A DNA stretch of 64,000 nucleotides. It comes from Butyricicoccus pullicaecorum (GTDB taxonomy: Bacteria; Bacillota; Clostridia; Oscillospirales; Butyricicoccaceae). Positions 52,083 to 61,218 of this stretch are shown here, in pieces. Positions within the stretch are counted from its first letter, which is position 1. Each line of letters starts with the position of its first letter. Below the pieces are notes generated by a model. The model was given only the letters and a program-made list of their open reading frames with translations, had not been told where the DNA came from and made no database searches. Position numbers and translations under genes: made by a program. The stretch covers positions 1 to 64,000 of the forward strand of contig JAGZIW010000009.1 of NCBI GenBank assembly GCA_018366035.1, in the 5' to 3' direction.

Positions 52083-52297
52083 AAAAAATTTCCTCCGGAC
52101 TGATTGTGCTGCGTCAGACAGATATAATTGATATATAAGCTATTATAACAGAGTCATTTGTGAATAAAAGTATGTAATTGTTGGAAAATTTGCTCTTTTA
52201 TTCTGGAAAAATCTAACATATTTGTGCGAATGATACGCCTTGACATTACGCGGCAAAGCTTTACAATGAGACATAGAAAGAATAGGGGAGCGATGAA

Positions 52298-53839
52298 ATG
52301 CAGAATCAAAGAATTCTGGATATTATTGGGATTTTGCTGAAGCAGGAAGATTTTATCACCATTCAGCAGATCGCAACAATGCTGCAGGTGTCCAATAAGA
52401 CCATACGCAACGATTTGCAGGTCGTAGGAGAATGGGTCAAAGAAAATCAGATGACGCTTTGCAAAAAGACTGGCATTGGTATTCGGATTGAGGGAGACGT
52501 CAATCAAAAATTAAAGCTGCTGGAGCAGGTTCTTGTACGAAGCAGGCGGCTCATGGACTATACGCCGCAGGCGCGGAAAACCTATATTGGTCTGCGCCTG
52601 CTCAACTGTATGGAACATTGCAGGATTTACGAGCTTTCCGAGGAGCTGTTTGTCAGCCGTGCAACGATTCATAAGGATTTGACGGCATTGCAGGAACTGC
52701 TGGAGCAATACCATATCACATTGGTTCGGAAAAGCAATCAGGGTGTCTGGCTTTCTGGAAAGGAGCATAATTTGCGCGCGCTCATGTTTGCCCTGATGAC
52801 AGCCGATAAAGGGTATGAGGGCTTGGAAAAAATGGTGCGCACGCGTAGCTGTAATGAGCCGAACCGGTTTTTGTTTGCGGCGCTGGACTATACGGAGCAG
52901 GATTTTTTCAAAATTTTAGGGGTAGTCTTGCAGGTGCAAAGTCCATATTGGAAAAAACTGCCGTTTCGCGCGCTTATCGATGGTTTTTTACAGATTTGTA
53001 TTTTATGTCTGCGTGTGATGGATCAGAAATTGGCAGAGCTCTCAGACGACTTTATAAAAGAGCTCATGCAGAAACCACTGTACGCAGAGTCATGTGAAAT
53101 TTGTGATTTGCTGCAAGAACAGCTGCGGATCACACTGCCGGAAATTGAGCGGCGCTATTTGCAGGTCTATCTGTTGGCGCTGCAAAATCAGGAGCAATTG
53201 GATAATCAGCATGAGGTCATGCAGATCACGCAGGATCTGCTTGCGGTTTGGCAGGAAATTTTTCAGCGCCCATTCTCGCGTGATGAAGAACTGAAAAGAG
53301 CATTGCAGACGCATTTGGGGCCGGCAATTACACGCTCACGGCATGGAATCCGTCTGGAAAACCCGATGATGTATGAAATTCACACATATTATGAAAATAC
53401 CTTCCAAATCGTGCAGCATAGCCTCAAGGGGCTGGAGGAGAAATACGGCTGTGTCTTTAATGAGGACGAGGTGGGCTATCTGACGATCCACTTGGCAGCC
53501 GCACTTGATCGGGCAAAGCAGCCGCTGCGCACGATCTTGATTTGTCATCAGGGAATGGGAGCCAAAAACCTGATGATACGAAAGCTGGAAAAGTATATTC
53601 CCGAAATTGAAATTGTTTCGACACAAACCTTTATCGCGATTGAAAAGACAGATCTGTCCGGCATTGATTTGATTTTGTCAACGCTGCCGCTGGAGCTTGA
53701 CAGTGGGATTCCGGTTGTAACCATGCATGCATTGCCGCATGATCATGATATTCAGCGCGTGAAATCTGTCGTGGAACAGTATTATAAGCAAAAGAATGAT
53801 CCGCGCAACCATATCAATACGGGACTGCTGACGTGTTGA
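52298..53839 (+). CDS. PRD-containing transcriptional regulator with EIIB domain
   Basis: 513 residues. Two N-terminal helix-turn-helix domains: HTH_11 (about 1-60; ITIQQIATMLQVSNKTIRNDL) and Mga-like (about 95-150; LSEELFVSRATIHKDL). Two PTS-regulation domains follow (about 175-395), with conserved His. An EIIB-like domain (about 410-495; LICHQGMGAKNLMI) closes it. No RNA-binding CAT domain, so it is a DNA-binding activator of the LicR/MtlR/ManR type, though without an EIIA domain. It is divergent from the PTS/peptidase genes and followed by a sugar epimerase gene; both are plausible targets. Confidence 0.85.
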   Translation: MQNQRILDIIGILLKQEDFITIQQIATMLQVSNKTIRNDLQVVGEWVKENQMTLCKKTGIGIRIEGDVNQKLKLLEQVLVRSRRLMDYTPQARKTYIGLRLLNCMEHCRIYELSEELFVSRATIHKDLTALQELLEQYHITLVRKSNQGVWLSGKEHNLRALMFALMTADKGYEGLEKMVRTRSCNEPNRFLFAALDYTEQDFFKILGVVLQVQSPYWKKLPFRALIDGFLQICILCLRVMDQKLAELSDDFIKELMQKPLYAESCEICDLLQEQLRITLPEIERRYLQVYLLALQNQEQLDNQHEVMQITQDLLAVWQEIFQRPFSRDEELKRALQTHLGPAITRSRHGIRLENPMMYEIHTYYENTFQIVQHSLKGLEEKYGCVFNEDEVGYLTIHLAAALDRAKQPLRTILICHQGMGAKNLMIRKLEKYIPEIEIVSTQTFIAIEKTDLSGIDLILSTLPLELDSGIPVVTMHALPHDHDIQRVKSVVEQYYKQKNDPRNHINTGLLTC

Positions 53840-53950
53840 TTTCTTGCCACATTGATGCGCCTTGTCATCATTTGAGGACGTCTTGAAATTTATCTATATT
53901 TCGCCTACAATAATTTCAGAAACAATCAAAACATACAGGAGGATATGAAG

Positions 53951-54664
53951 ATGAAACATATTAAGATTGCAGCTGGTCTGGCACACGTAAATTATGGCAA
54001 TATTGCAGGCGTTGTAAAAGAAATCAGTGATGCAGGTGTGGACTATATTCACTCAGATGCAGCAGATATGCATGATTTGCAGAATATGAAGCTGATGGGT
54101 GGACATCAGATCATTGCGGGGATTCGACCGGCAACAGATTTGCCAATCGAATGTCATATTTATACAGTCAGCATGGATCGCATGTTTATTGAGCAGATTG
54201 CAGCAGCAGGTGCCAATATGCTGGTGATTCCGGCAGAGCATTTTATCGGTGCACAGCTTGCGTATATCATTAACTGGTGCCGTGAGATGGGACTCAAGGT
54301 AGGTCTGACCTTGGGGTGCTATACCCCTCTGTGCTTTGTGGAGGAATCCATTTATGATATTGACCGCCTGCACATTGTAACACACGGTGTAGATGAAACA
54401 GACGGCAAGGATAACTGGGGCTGGAGAAGAAGCGTGACCGATTTGGTAACACGTGCGCGCAAGCTGATTGACGAGAAGAATCCAGCGTGCGAACTGGCAA
54501 TTGATGGCGGTCTGCGCCATGATAATATGGATCCGCTGATTGCCTGCAATCCAGATGTGATCGTTCTGTCCTCTGCATTGTTTAAGGATCCGGAAGGCGC
54601 AGCTGGCGGATATCGCAAGTGCCGTGCTGCGATTGATGCAGCAGCTGAAAAGTATGGACTCTAA
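53951..54664 (+). CDS. Ribulose-phosphate 3-epimerase-family protein
   Basis: 237 residues from ATG 53951 (AGGAGG 8 nt upstream; an ATG at 53945 is too close). A TIM-barrel of the Rpe/allulose-6-phosphate-epimerase family. Expected active-site pieces are seen: YIHSDAADMH (about 30-39, Asp in place of the usual D-x-M-D-G), IECHIYTVSMD (His about 70), and LAIDGGLR near 188. The motif changes suggest a substrate other than ribulose 5-phosphate. It is followed directly by a YitT gene. Confidence 0.78.
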   Translation: MKHIKIAAGLAHVNYGNIAGVVKEISDAGVDYIHSDAADMHDLQNMKLMGGHQIIAGIRPATDLPIECHIYTVSMDRMFIEQIAAAGANMLVIPAEHFIGAQLAYIINWCREMGLKVGLTLGCYTPLCFVEESIYDIDRLHIVTHGVDETDGKDNWGWRRSVTDLVTRARKLIDEKNPACELAIDGGLRHDNMDPLIACNPDVIVLSSALFKDPEGAAGGYRKCRAAIDAAAEKYGL

Positions 54665-55307
54665 TACAGGCGCTATGACCCATTCCTCCGTAAAGTCTGT
54701 TGTAAAGGATTATCTTTGGATCACATTGTCCGCCGTTTTTACCGCAATGGCAGTAAACCTGTTTTTTCAGTCTACCGGACTTGCGCCGGGCGGTATTACC
54801 GGACTTGCAATTATTTTTTCGCTTATCACGCACATTCCGGTTTCGTATATGTCCCTTGCGATTTCGATTCCCCTTTTGATTTTGGCGACAGTGCTGCTGG
54901 GCAAAGGGTTCGGAATCAAGACACTCTATATTACGCTCATTACGCCGCTTTTTATGGAAATTGTGCCTGTGCTGGACTTAAAGGGCATTTGCGCAGCTCT
55001 GCCATGGGTTGCAGCGCCGCTGATTGCAGCGATTGCAGGCGGCATACTGGTTGGCGCGGCAGTTGGAATTGCACTTAATCACCAGTGCGCAACGGGCGGA
55101 ACCGATGTCATTGCACTTTTGATTCAATATGTATTTCGATTTTTGAAGGTTCCTACGATATTGTTCTGCCTCGATGGCAGCGTTGTTGTTGCGTCCGGTA
55201 TGATCTCGGGGAATATATGGATTGCAGGATTCAGCTTGCTTTCGCTGTTTATCATTATGCAGACCATTCGCAAGATTACGGCAAAGAAGCAGCCGGACAA
55301 CGTATAA
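54654..55307 (+). CDS. YitT-family membrane protein (short form)
   Basis: 217 residues from ATG 54654 (start 54675 also possible), five or six membrane helices. It has the DUF161 pattern (VKDYLWITLSAVFTAMAVNLFF, then GGITGLAIIF and NHQCATGGTDVIALLI). The usual C-terminal DUF2179 domain of YitT (normal length about 280) is missing, as in shorter family members. The function of the family is unknown; transport is suspected. It overlaps the epimerase gene by 11 bp, so they are coupled. Confidence 0.85.
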   Translation: MDSNTGAMTHSSVKSVVKDYLWITLSAVFTAMAVNLFFQSTGLAPGGITGLAIIFSLITHIPVSYMSLAISIPLLILATVLLGKGFGIKTLYITLITPLFMEIVPVLDLKGICAALPWVAAPLIAAIAGGILVGAAVGIALNHQCATGGTDVIALLIQYVFRFLKVPTILFCLDGSVVVASGMISGNIWIAGFSLLSLFIIMQTIRKITAKKQPDNV

Positions 55308-55335
55308 CTCATCAAACAAAAAATAGACAGATAGA

Positions 55336-55384
55336 TACAGCCCCCTCTGATTCGGTTTGTTCCGATATCAGAGGGGGCTGTTTG
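55336..55384. terminator. Bidirectional terminator
   Basis: ACAGCCCCCTCTGA / TCAGAGGGGGCTGT with a 21-nt loop, followed by TTTGTTCT, between convergent genes. Confidence 0.9.
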
Positions 55385-55387
55385 TTC

Positions 55388-56317
55388 TCAGCGGGGTGTG
55401 TATGGAATACGTGTATAATTGCCAAAATCAAATGGTTCGTAGTAGGAAAGGTTGAGCATCCAGCCGGAATCGAATTGGGCAGCATAGCTGCTGGCAAGTT
55501 CTGCGGCTTTGTCTCGGGCGAACTCAAATAGCTGCAAGACACTCTCTGTGCACACGATATCCGGTTTCCATAGATTGTGCCATGGGCTGTGGGATTCGTT
55601 GAGTGCGTCCCACTGCGGCAAGCCGAATTTGATATGGGACGTGAGGAGCGCTCCTTTTCCTAGAATCTGCTCGACCGCGCGGACGGGTGTGCGTAAAAGC
55701 TTGCCAGAGCGAAAGAAAAGGCGTTGGTAGGTCAGGGTTTCGGAAAATATCGGGCGCAGTGTTCGGGTAGGGATATCCTCACGCAGTACGCGGCGAATGA
55801 GGTGGTGCAGGACAACAGCAAGCACGGCGGTTTCCTCATCGGTCAGCTGATAGTTCTCGGTGGGGAGCCGCAGATGATCTCCCTTTAAGGCATCGAACAG
55901 TGCACAGTCGATATCCGATTCGATTTGACAATGAATGAGGGTGGGATTTTCCTTTGGCATTGCAGTGAGGCACTCGTGCTGACGGCAGTATACATAAGGG
56001 TGGAGTGTACTGTCGAGCGCATAATGACAAAGAAAGCCATAAAAATATGCTGCTGCAATATGATGTGCACTGCCAGTCAGGCGATTGACAGCTTCGGCAA
56101 AGACGGCAAAGAACTCGTCTGTTTTTTCTTCATGTAAACGTGCGCCGGTTTTATGCAGTGGACTGCCGCTATATACCTTGTGGAAGAACAGAGGATCCGG
56201 ACCTTGCAGACCCCAGCGAAATACGGCTGGGTGCAGGGCGGCTTCGCGCTGTGCGGCGGCAGGAAAAAACGCAAGTGCAGCTTCTCCGAAGAGGTCATGT
56301 GCGATAAAATCTGCCAT
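55388..56317 (-). CDS. Zinc-dependent phospholipase C-like protein
   Basis: 309 residues from ATG 56317 (AAAGGAAGG upstream). It belongs to the all-helical zinc-dependent phospholipase C family, with many His/Asp candidates for a tri-metal site: IAHDLFGE (His5), GPDPLFFHKVY, KTGARLHEEKTDEFF, LCHYALDSTLHPYVY, then a late HIKFG. There is no signal peptide, so it is cytoplasmic and probably not a secreted toxin. It may act on phospholipids or small phosphoesters. Separate from its neighbours. Confidence 0.8.
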   Translation of the reverse strand: MADFIAHDLFGEAALAFFPAAAQREAALHPAVFRWGLQGPDPLFFHKVYSGSPLHKTGARLHEEKTDEFFAVFAEAVNRLTGSAHHIAAAYFYGFLCHYALDSTLHPYVYCRQHECLTAMPKENPTLIHCQIESDIDCALFDALKGDHLRLPTENYQLTDEETAVLAVVLHHLIRRVLREDIPTRTLRPIFSETLTYQRLFFRSGKLLRTPVRAVEQILGKGALLTSHIKFGLPQWDALNESHSPWHNLWKPDIVCTESVLQLFEFARDKAAELASSYAAQFDSGWMLNLSYYEPFDFGNYTRIPYTPR

Positions 56318-56553
56318 AGCGTAAGTACCTTCCTTTCTTTTGAGGGTTCGTATCTTTATTATACTTGATTTTCGAGGCGACGGAAAGAGAAAAGATAAAA
56401 ATTGTATAAGTTCGATGTGTTTTATGAAAAGTATGCGCGCTTTTACAAATCTTTCATGTTCTTTATTGGAATGAGGTGTATAATAAATAAAGATACGGCA
56501 GTCTGTATGGATTTGCCGCTCCCTGTGAATCTGCAAAAAAGGTGGGAATCCAA

Positions 56554-57237
56554 ATGAATAATAAAAAGATTTTGATTGTGGAAGATGATGAAAATATCAG
56601 AGAATTGCTGCGCTTATATTTGGAACGCGAGGGATATGAGATTTCAGAGGCGGAAAATGGCGCGGTAGGGCTTTCCAAGTGGAAGGCAGAAAATCCCGAT
56701 ATGATGCTTTTAGATGTTATGATGCCTGTCATGGACGGCTGGCAGGTCATCAAAGAGGTACGTGATTCCGGCTCCAGTATGCCTGTAATCATGATTACAG
56801 CCAAGGGAGAAACGATGGACAAGGTTTCCGGTCTGGAGCTTGGGGCAGATGACTATATTGTAAAGCCGCTTGAAATGAGAGAGGTTGTTGCGCGTGTCCG
56901 TGCAGTCTTGCGCCGCTTGTCTCCAGATGATGGCAGTAAACTCACGTTTGATGGGCTGACCATTGACAAGCAGGCTTATGAACTGGTCATTGGAGGCAAG
57001 CGTGTCGATGCCCCGCCTAAGGAAATCGAGCTGCTTTATTTTTTGGCACAAAGCCCGAACAGGGTCTTTACCCGTGCACAGCTGCTTGACGATGTTTGGG
57101 GCTTTGACTATTTTGGTGATACCCGTACCGTAGACGTTCATGTAAAGCGCCTGCGCGAAAAGCTGGAGGGCGCCTCTGACAAGTGGGAGCTCAAAACCGT
57201 ATGGGGTGTTGGCTATAAATTTGAAACCAAAAATTGA
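56554..57237 (+). CDS. OmpR-family response regulator
   Basis: 227 residues from ATG 56554. Receiver domain with acidic DD (about 11-12), phosphorylated Asp54 (LLDVMMPVMD), Thr in ITAKGE and Lys in IVKPLEM. The C-terminal winged HTH is at about 130-225 (DDVWGFDYFGDTRTVDVHVKRLREKL). Phosphorylated by the kinase encoded next (23 bp gap), it would bind tandem repeats at target promoters. Linkage to htrA suggests a CssR-like envelope-stress regulator, but PhoP-like proteins look alike. Confidence 0.93.
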   Translation: MNNKKILIVEDDENIRELLRLYLEREGYEISEAENGAVGLSKWKAENPDMMLLDVMMPVMDGWQVIKEVRDSGSSMPVIMITAKGETMDKVSGLELGADDYIVKPLEMREVVARVRAVLRRLSPDDGSKLTFDGLTIDKQAYELVIGGKRVDAPPKEIELLYFLAQSPNRVFTRAQLLDDVWGFDYFGDTRTVDVHVKRLREKLEGASDKWELKTVWGVGYKFETKN

Positions 57238-57259
57238 GCAGCAGGGGGAGAAGATCGGG

Positions 57260-58708
57260 TTGAATCACAGTTTTTTTACAAAGAATTTTTTTTCTTCCGT
57301 CATATTGATTCTGGTCGCCTTTACCTTGGCAGCCGGTGCGTTCTTTTATCAGATGGACGGATATGCGAAGGAGGAGAAGGAAGAGCAGCTCAGAGCAACC
57401 GCGTCGTCGATTGCAGAGCTTACGACCTATGCGGTGAAAACAGGGGACATGCTCAATATTGCGGTGTTGGACGTATCGCTCAAGAGTACCGCCAATCAGG
57501 ATCAAATGAGTATCCTGATTGCAGCTCCAGACGGACAGGTACTGATGAGCGTAGAGCCGGACGGCAGAGAGCTTATGACTGGCAAACAGATTCCAATGCC
57601 GGTTGTGCGGGAACTGACACGTACCGGAAGCTATTCAGAGACGGGGACACTGGGAACCCTGTTCCATGAGGCAAACTACATTGTAGGGACGCTGTGTGAG
57701 GATACAGATGGCACAGATATGGCGCTTGTCTTTGTTGCGGCAAGCACAGAGCGTGTGGTCGGTATGCTTCAGCAGGTGACTAAAATTTTTGTTGTGATTT
57801 TGCTGGGTGCGCTGGTGTGTGCGCTTGTAATCAGCTATTTCATTTCCAGTCGTATGACACGTCCGCTCAAGACGATGGCGAATGCCGCGAAGGAATTTGC
57901 GGCAGGCAATTTCAGTGTGCGTGTGCCGGAGGACAACCACTGTGATGAAATTGATGAACTGGCAAGCTCATTTAACAATATGGCACGTGACCTTGAACAG
58001 CTTGAGGAATTGACACAGGGCTTCATTGGCAATGTATCGCATGAGTTTAAGACGCCCATGACAACCATCAGCGGCTTTGTAGATGGTATGCTGGACGGTA
58101 CCATTCCACAGGAGCAGCAGAAAAAATATCTGCAAGTGATTTCAGATGAGGTCAAGCGCCTGTCCCGTATGACGATGAGCATGCTGGCAGCGGCAAAAAT
58201 CCAGTCAGGAGAGTTAATCATCAGTCCGGTTCCCTTTGATTTTTCCGAAATGACAAGTGAGATTTTATTCTCCTTTGAGCAGAAGATCAATGGAAAAAAT
58301 GTTGAGGTCAATGCGGATTTTGCCGACCGCCTGATGGTTATGGGAGACAGGGATCATGTGTTCCGTGCGGTCTATAATCTGGTGGACAATGCAGTCAAGT
58401 TCATTGACAATGGGGGCACGCTGCGTGTCTCTGCGTATCCGGCGGGAGCATTCTGTGAATTTTCCATCTGCAATACTGGCGGCGGGATCCCCGCAGAGGA
58501 TATCCCCTATATTTTTGACAGGTTTTATAAGACCGACCGCTCCCGTTCCCGAGATCATTCGGGCGCGGGTCTGGGACTGTATATTGTAAAAAATATCATC
58601 AATCTGCATGGCGGTGATATTTCTGTGCGTTCAGATGGCGGAGAGACCGAGTTTTCCTTTACCCTTCCGTTGGCGCCCGCAGTCAAGTCAGGGAAATTCC
58701 AGAAATGA
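57260..58708 (+). CDS. Membrane sensor histidine kinase
   Basis: 482 residues from TTG 57260 (GGGGGAG 9 nt away). Two membrane helices (about 12-32 and 180-200) flank an extracellular sensor (about 33-180). Then HAMP (about 200-255), HisKA with SHEFKTPMTTISG (His about 278), and HATPase_c with the VYNLVDNAVKFI N box, F box DRFYK and G box GAGLGLYIVKNI. It phosphorylates the regulator encoded upstream. An htrA gene follows 93 bp on. Confidence 0.93.
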   Translation: MNHSFFTKNFFSSVILILVAFTLAAGAFFYQMDGYAKEEKEEQLRATASSIAELTTYAVKTGDMLNIAVLDVSLKSTANQDQMSILIAAPDGQVLMSVEPDGRELMTGKQIPMPVVRELTRTGSYSETGTLGTLFHEANYIVGTLCEDTDGTDMALVFVAASTERVVGMLQQVTKIFVVILLGALVCALVISYFISSRMTRPLKTMANAAKEFAAGNFSVRVPEDNHCDEIDELASSFNNMARDLEQLEELTQGFIGNVSHEFKTPMTTISGFVDGMLDGTIPQEQQKKYLQVISDEVKRLSRMTMSMLAAAKIQSGELIISPVPFDFSEMTSEILFSFEQKINGKNVEVNADFADRLMVMGDRDHVFRAVYNLVDNAVKFIDNGGTLRVSAYPAGAFCEFSICNTGGGIPAEDIPYIFDRFYKTDRSRSRDHSGAGLGLYIVKNIINLHGGDISVRSDGGETEFSFTLPLAPAVKSGKFQK

Positions 58709-58801
58709 TTGGAAGTTCACGAAATATTCATACTTGCGACAATAAAGCATCACAATCTATGCGTAGAATGAAATCAGAACAAACGGAAAGGGTGTTACGT
58801 C

Positions 58802-60253
58802 ATGGATTTTGAGAATAGAAACACAAATGAGGAGACAGAGGGACGGACGTTTCCAGAGCAGGGCACACAGCAGCAGGACAACTCGGCTTCCGGCACTGCA
58901 CAGCAGAGACAAGACCCGTTTGAACAGCGCGTCAATACAGACACGCCTCCTTATACGACCTATCAGGAGTGGGTGGAAACCGAACGCAAGCGCACTGCGA
59001 AGCAGGAAAAGCATAAGGAGCGTGCGGAAAAGAGAAAGAATAGAAATCACAAGCCGATTTTGATTGTGGGTTCCATTGCCGCAGCCTGTGCACTGTTTGC
59101 AGGCGGGATTGCACTTGGCGGTGCAATGCAGGGCAGAGAGAACATGGAGACGCGGACCGCGTTGAACCCCAATTTGCCGAGCGTAAATATTTCTGCACCA
59201 AGCAATACCATGAGTACGAGCGCGAGCGGGCTTTCGGGCGAGGAAATCTATGCAAAGGTATCGCCGTCAGTGGTCTCTGTGCAGGCGGTCAATTTGCAGA
59301 CTGGTAAGGGCGGAACAGGCTCGGGCGTGATTATGAGCGCAGATGGTTATATCATCACCAACCATCATGTTGTCACCGATGAGAATACGGGCGCTGTACT
59401 GGACAAAATTACAGTTATCATGTCAGACGGCACAAACTTGCCCGCAGCTGTGAAGGGTGCAGACCAGCAGACCGACCTTGCGGTGCTGAAAGTGGAACCG
59501 GCTGGTATCCAGCTTACACCAGCAGAATTTGGAGATTCCAACAACCTCAAGCCGGGCGAGGAGGTCTTTGCAATTGGTTCTCCCGGAGGTTTGGAGCTTG
59601 CAAATACCATTACAGGCGGACATATCTCAGCACTCAACCGTGATATTACCATTGATGACCGTGTTATGAGTTTGATTCAGACAGATGCGGCAATCAACCC
59701 GGGCAACTCGGGCGGTGCACTGATCAACAAGTATGGTCAGGTCATTGGTATTACCTCGGCAAAGCTGGGCATCAGCTATTTTGAGGGATTGGGCTTTGCA
59801 ATTCCAATGGATACGGCAAAACCAATCGTAGATGAACTGATCCAATTTGGATACATTGCAGGACGTCCGCAAATCGGAATTTCGGGTACAAATGTCAGCG
59901 AGCAGAAAGCGGCAGCATATGGTATCCCGCAGGGCGTGCAGATCGCACTGGTGGACTCCCGTTCCAATGCCGCGGCAGCAGGCGTGCAGGTCAATGATAT
60001 TATCATTGGTGTAAATGGCAAGACCATCACAAACATGGACGAAATCAATGAAGTGAAGGACAGCATGAAGGCAGGCGATAAAATCACGCTTAAGCTGTAC
60101 CGCATATCGACAGGTAAGGAGTTTTCTGTTTCCTTTGCGCTCAATGATCAGCATGATCTTGAGGGCGCAGATCCAAACCAGCAGTCTGTGCAGCAGGTGC
60201 CGCAGCAAGAGCAGTATTATAACAATCCGTTCAGCTATTTCTTTGGCAGATAA
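58802..60253 (+). CDS. htrA: HtrA/DegP-like serine protease, membrane anchored
   Basis: 483 residues. A long acidic, Gln-rich cytoplasmic N-terminus (1-82), one membrane helix (about 85-108), then a trypsin-like domain with His189 (TNHHVV), Asp225 (TDLAVLK) and Ser303 (GNSGGAL), and one PDZ domain (about 355-445). It degrades misfolded proteins at the outer membrane face in B. subtilis-like fashion. The N-terminal tail is longer than usual. AAAGGGTG near the ATG. Last gene of a probable RR-HK-htrA group, though 93 bp apart from the kinase. Confidence 0.94.
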   Translation: MDFENRNTNEETEGRTFPEQGTQQQDNSASGTAQQRQDPFEQRVNTDTPPYTTYQEWVETERKRTAKQEKHKERAEKRKNRNHKPILIVGSIAAACALFAGGIALGGAMQGRENMETRTALNPNLPSVNISAPSNTMSTSASGLSGEEIYAKVSPSVVSVQAVNLQTGKGGTGSGVIMSADGYIITNHHVVTDENTGAVLDKITVIMSDGTNLPAAVKGADQQTDLAVLKVEPAGIQLTPAEFGDSNNLKPGEEVFAIGSPGGLELANTITGGHISALNRDITIDDRVMSLIQTDAAINPGNSGGALINKYGQVIGITSAKLGISYFEGLGFAIPMDTAKPIVDELIQFGYIAGRPQIGISGTNVSEQKAAAYGIPQGVQIALVDSRSNAAAAGVQVNDIIIGVNGKTITNMDEINEVKDSMKAGDKITLKLYRISTGKEFSVSFALNDQHDLEGADPNQQSVQQVPQQEQYYNNPFSYFFGR

Positions 60254-60261
60254 CATGATTT

Positions 60262-60300
60262 TTTTAGGCTGTGTTCCTATAATGGAAACACAGCCTTCTC
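60262..60300 (+). terminator. Terminator of htrA
   Basis: GGCTGTGTTTCC-like stem (GGCTGTGTTCC / GGAAACACAGCC, one bulge) after an A/T flank, then TTCTCGCT. Confidence 0.75.
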
Positions 60301-60423
60301 GCTGTTTCAGATGCGATTGTTCGAATAAAATTTACAAAAAAAGATAGGCTTTTGAAAACAGTAGTGTTATAATGAAAACAGTAATGAGAATGCGGGTTCA
60401 CCGTATTGCTGGAGGAAATCAAA

Positions 60424-61074
60424 ATGAAATCGGTATTGCTGATTGGTTTGGGGCGTTTTGGACGTCATATGGCGGCAAAACTCAATGAGATGAACCATGA
60501 GGTACTTGCAATCGACATCGATGAACAGCGTGTCAATGATGTACTGCCTGTTGTAACCAGCGCACAGATTGGAGACAGCACAAATGAAAATTTTGTGGCT
60601 TCTTTGGGTGTGCGTAATTTTGACCTGTGTGTGGTTGCGATTGGAGATAACTTTCAAAGCTCGCTCGAAACCGTTGCACTGCTCAAGGACTATGGTGCGC
60701 CGTTTGTTGTTGCGCGCGCGAACCGCGACGTCCATGCAAAATTTTTGCTGCGCAATGGTGCAGATGAGGTAGTATATCCAGAGAAAGAAATGGCAATCCG
60801 TTCAGCTGTCAAGTATAGTTCGGACAACGTGTTCGATTATATTGAGCTGACCGGAGACTATTCCATTTATGAGACACCCATTCCCAATGCTTGGATCGGC
60901 AAAACGATTATAGATTTGGGGGTACGCACCAGATACCATATCAATATTATGGCACTGCGCCGAGGCTCGGAGCTGCTTCCGCTGCCGCGTCCGGACCATA
61001 TTTTCCGCGGCGATGAAACCATGCTGATTTTGGGCGCCAATAAGGATTTGACCAAGTTTATGCAGCGCAGATAA
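60424..61074 (+). CDS. KtrA/TrkA-type RCK protein, no channel partner adjacent
   Basis: 216 residues from ATG 60424 (GGAGG upstream). The N-terminal RCK (TrkA-N) domain with GLGRFGRH at 8-15 binds NAD(H)/ATP. The TrkA-C domain (about 140-216) would bind the regulator c-di-AMP or another ligand. These cytoplasmic proteins gate KtrB/TrkH K+ channels, but no ktrB gene flanks it; the partner must be elsewhere. It is monocistronic with a terminator. Confidence 0.9.
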   Translation: MKSVLLIGLGRFGRHMAAKLNEMNHEVLAIDIDEQRVNDVLPVVTSAQIGDSTNENFVASLGVRNFDLCVVAIGDNFQSSLETVALLKDYGAPFVVARANRDVHAKFLLRNGADEVVYPEKEMAIRSAVKYSSDNVFDYIELTGDYSIYETPIPNAWIGKTIIDLGVRTRYHINIMALRRGSELLPLPRPDHIFRGDETMLILGANKDLTKFMQRR

Positions 61075-61117
61075 ACGAAGTGATTCGATATGCTGCAACC
61101 TAAGATGCTGACAAATG

Positions 61118-61160
61118 AAGGGTGAGAAGCCTGTATCAAGGCTTCTCACCCTTATCTTTT
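61118..61160 (+). terminator. Terminator
   Basis: AAGGGTGAGAAGCC / GGCTTCTCACCCTT followed by ATCTTTTT. Confidence 0.92.
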
Positions 61161-61218
61161 TGCATATAGAACAGTATCGTATGTCAAGAAGGCAGACTGT
61201 TTTGCACACGAACCGCTT

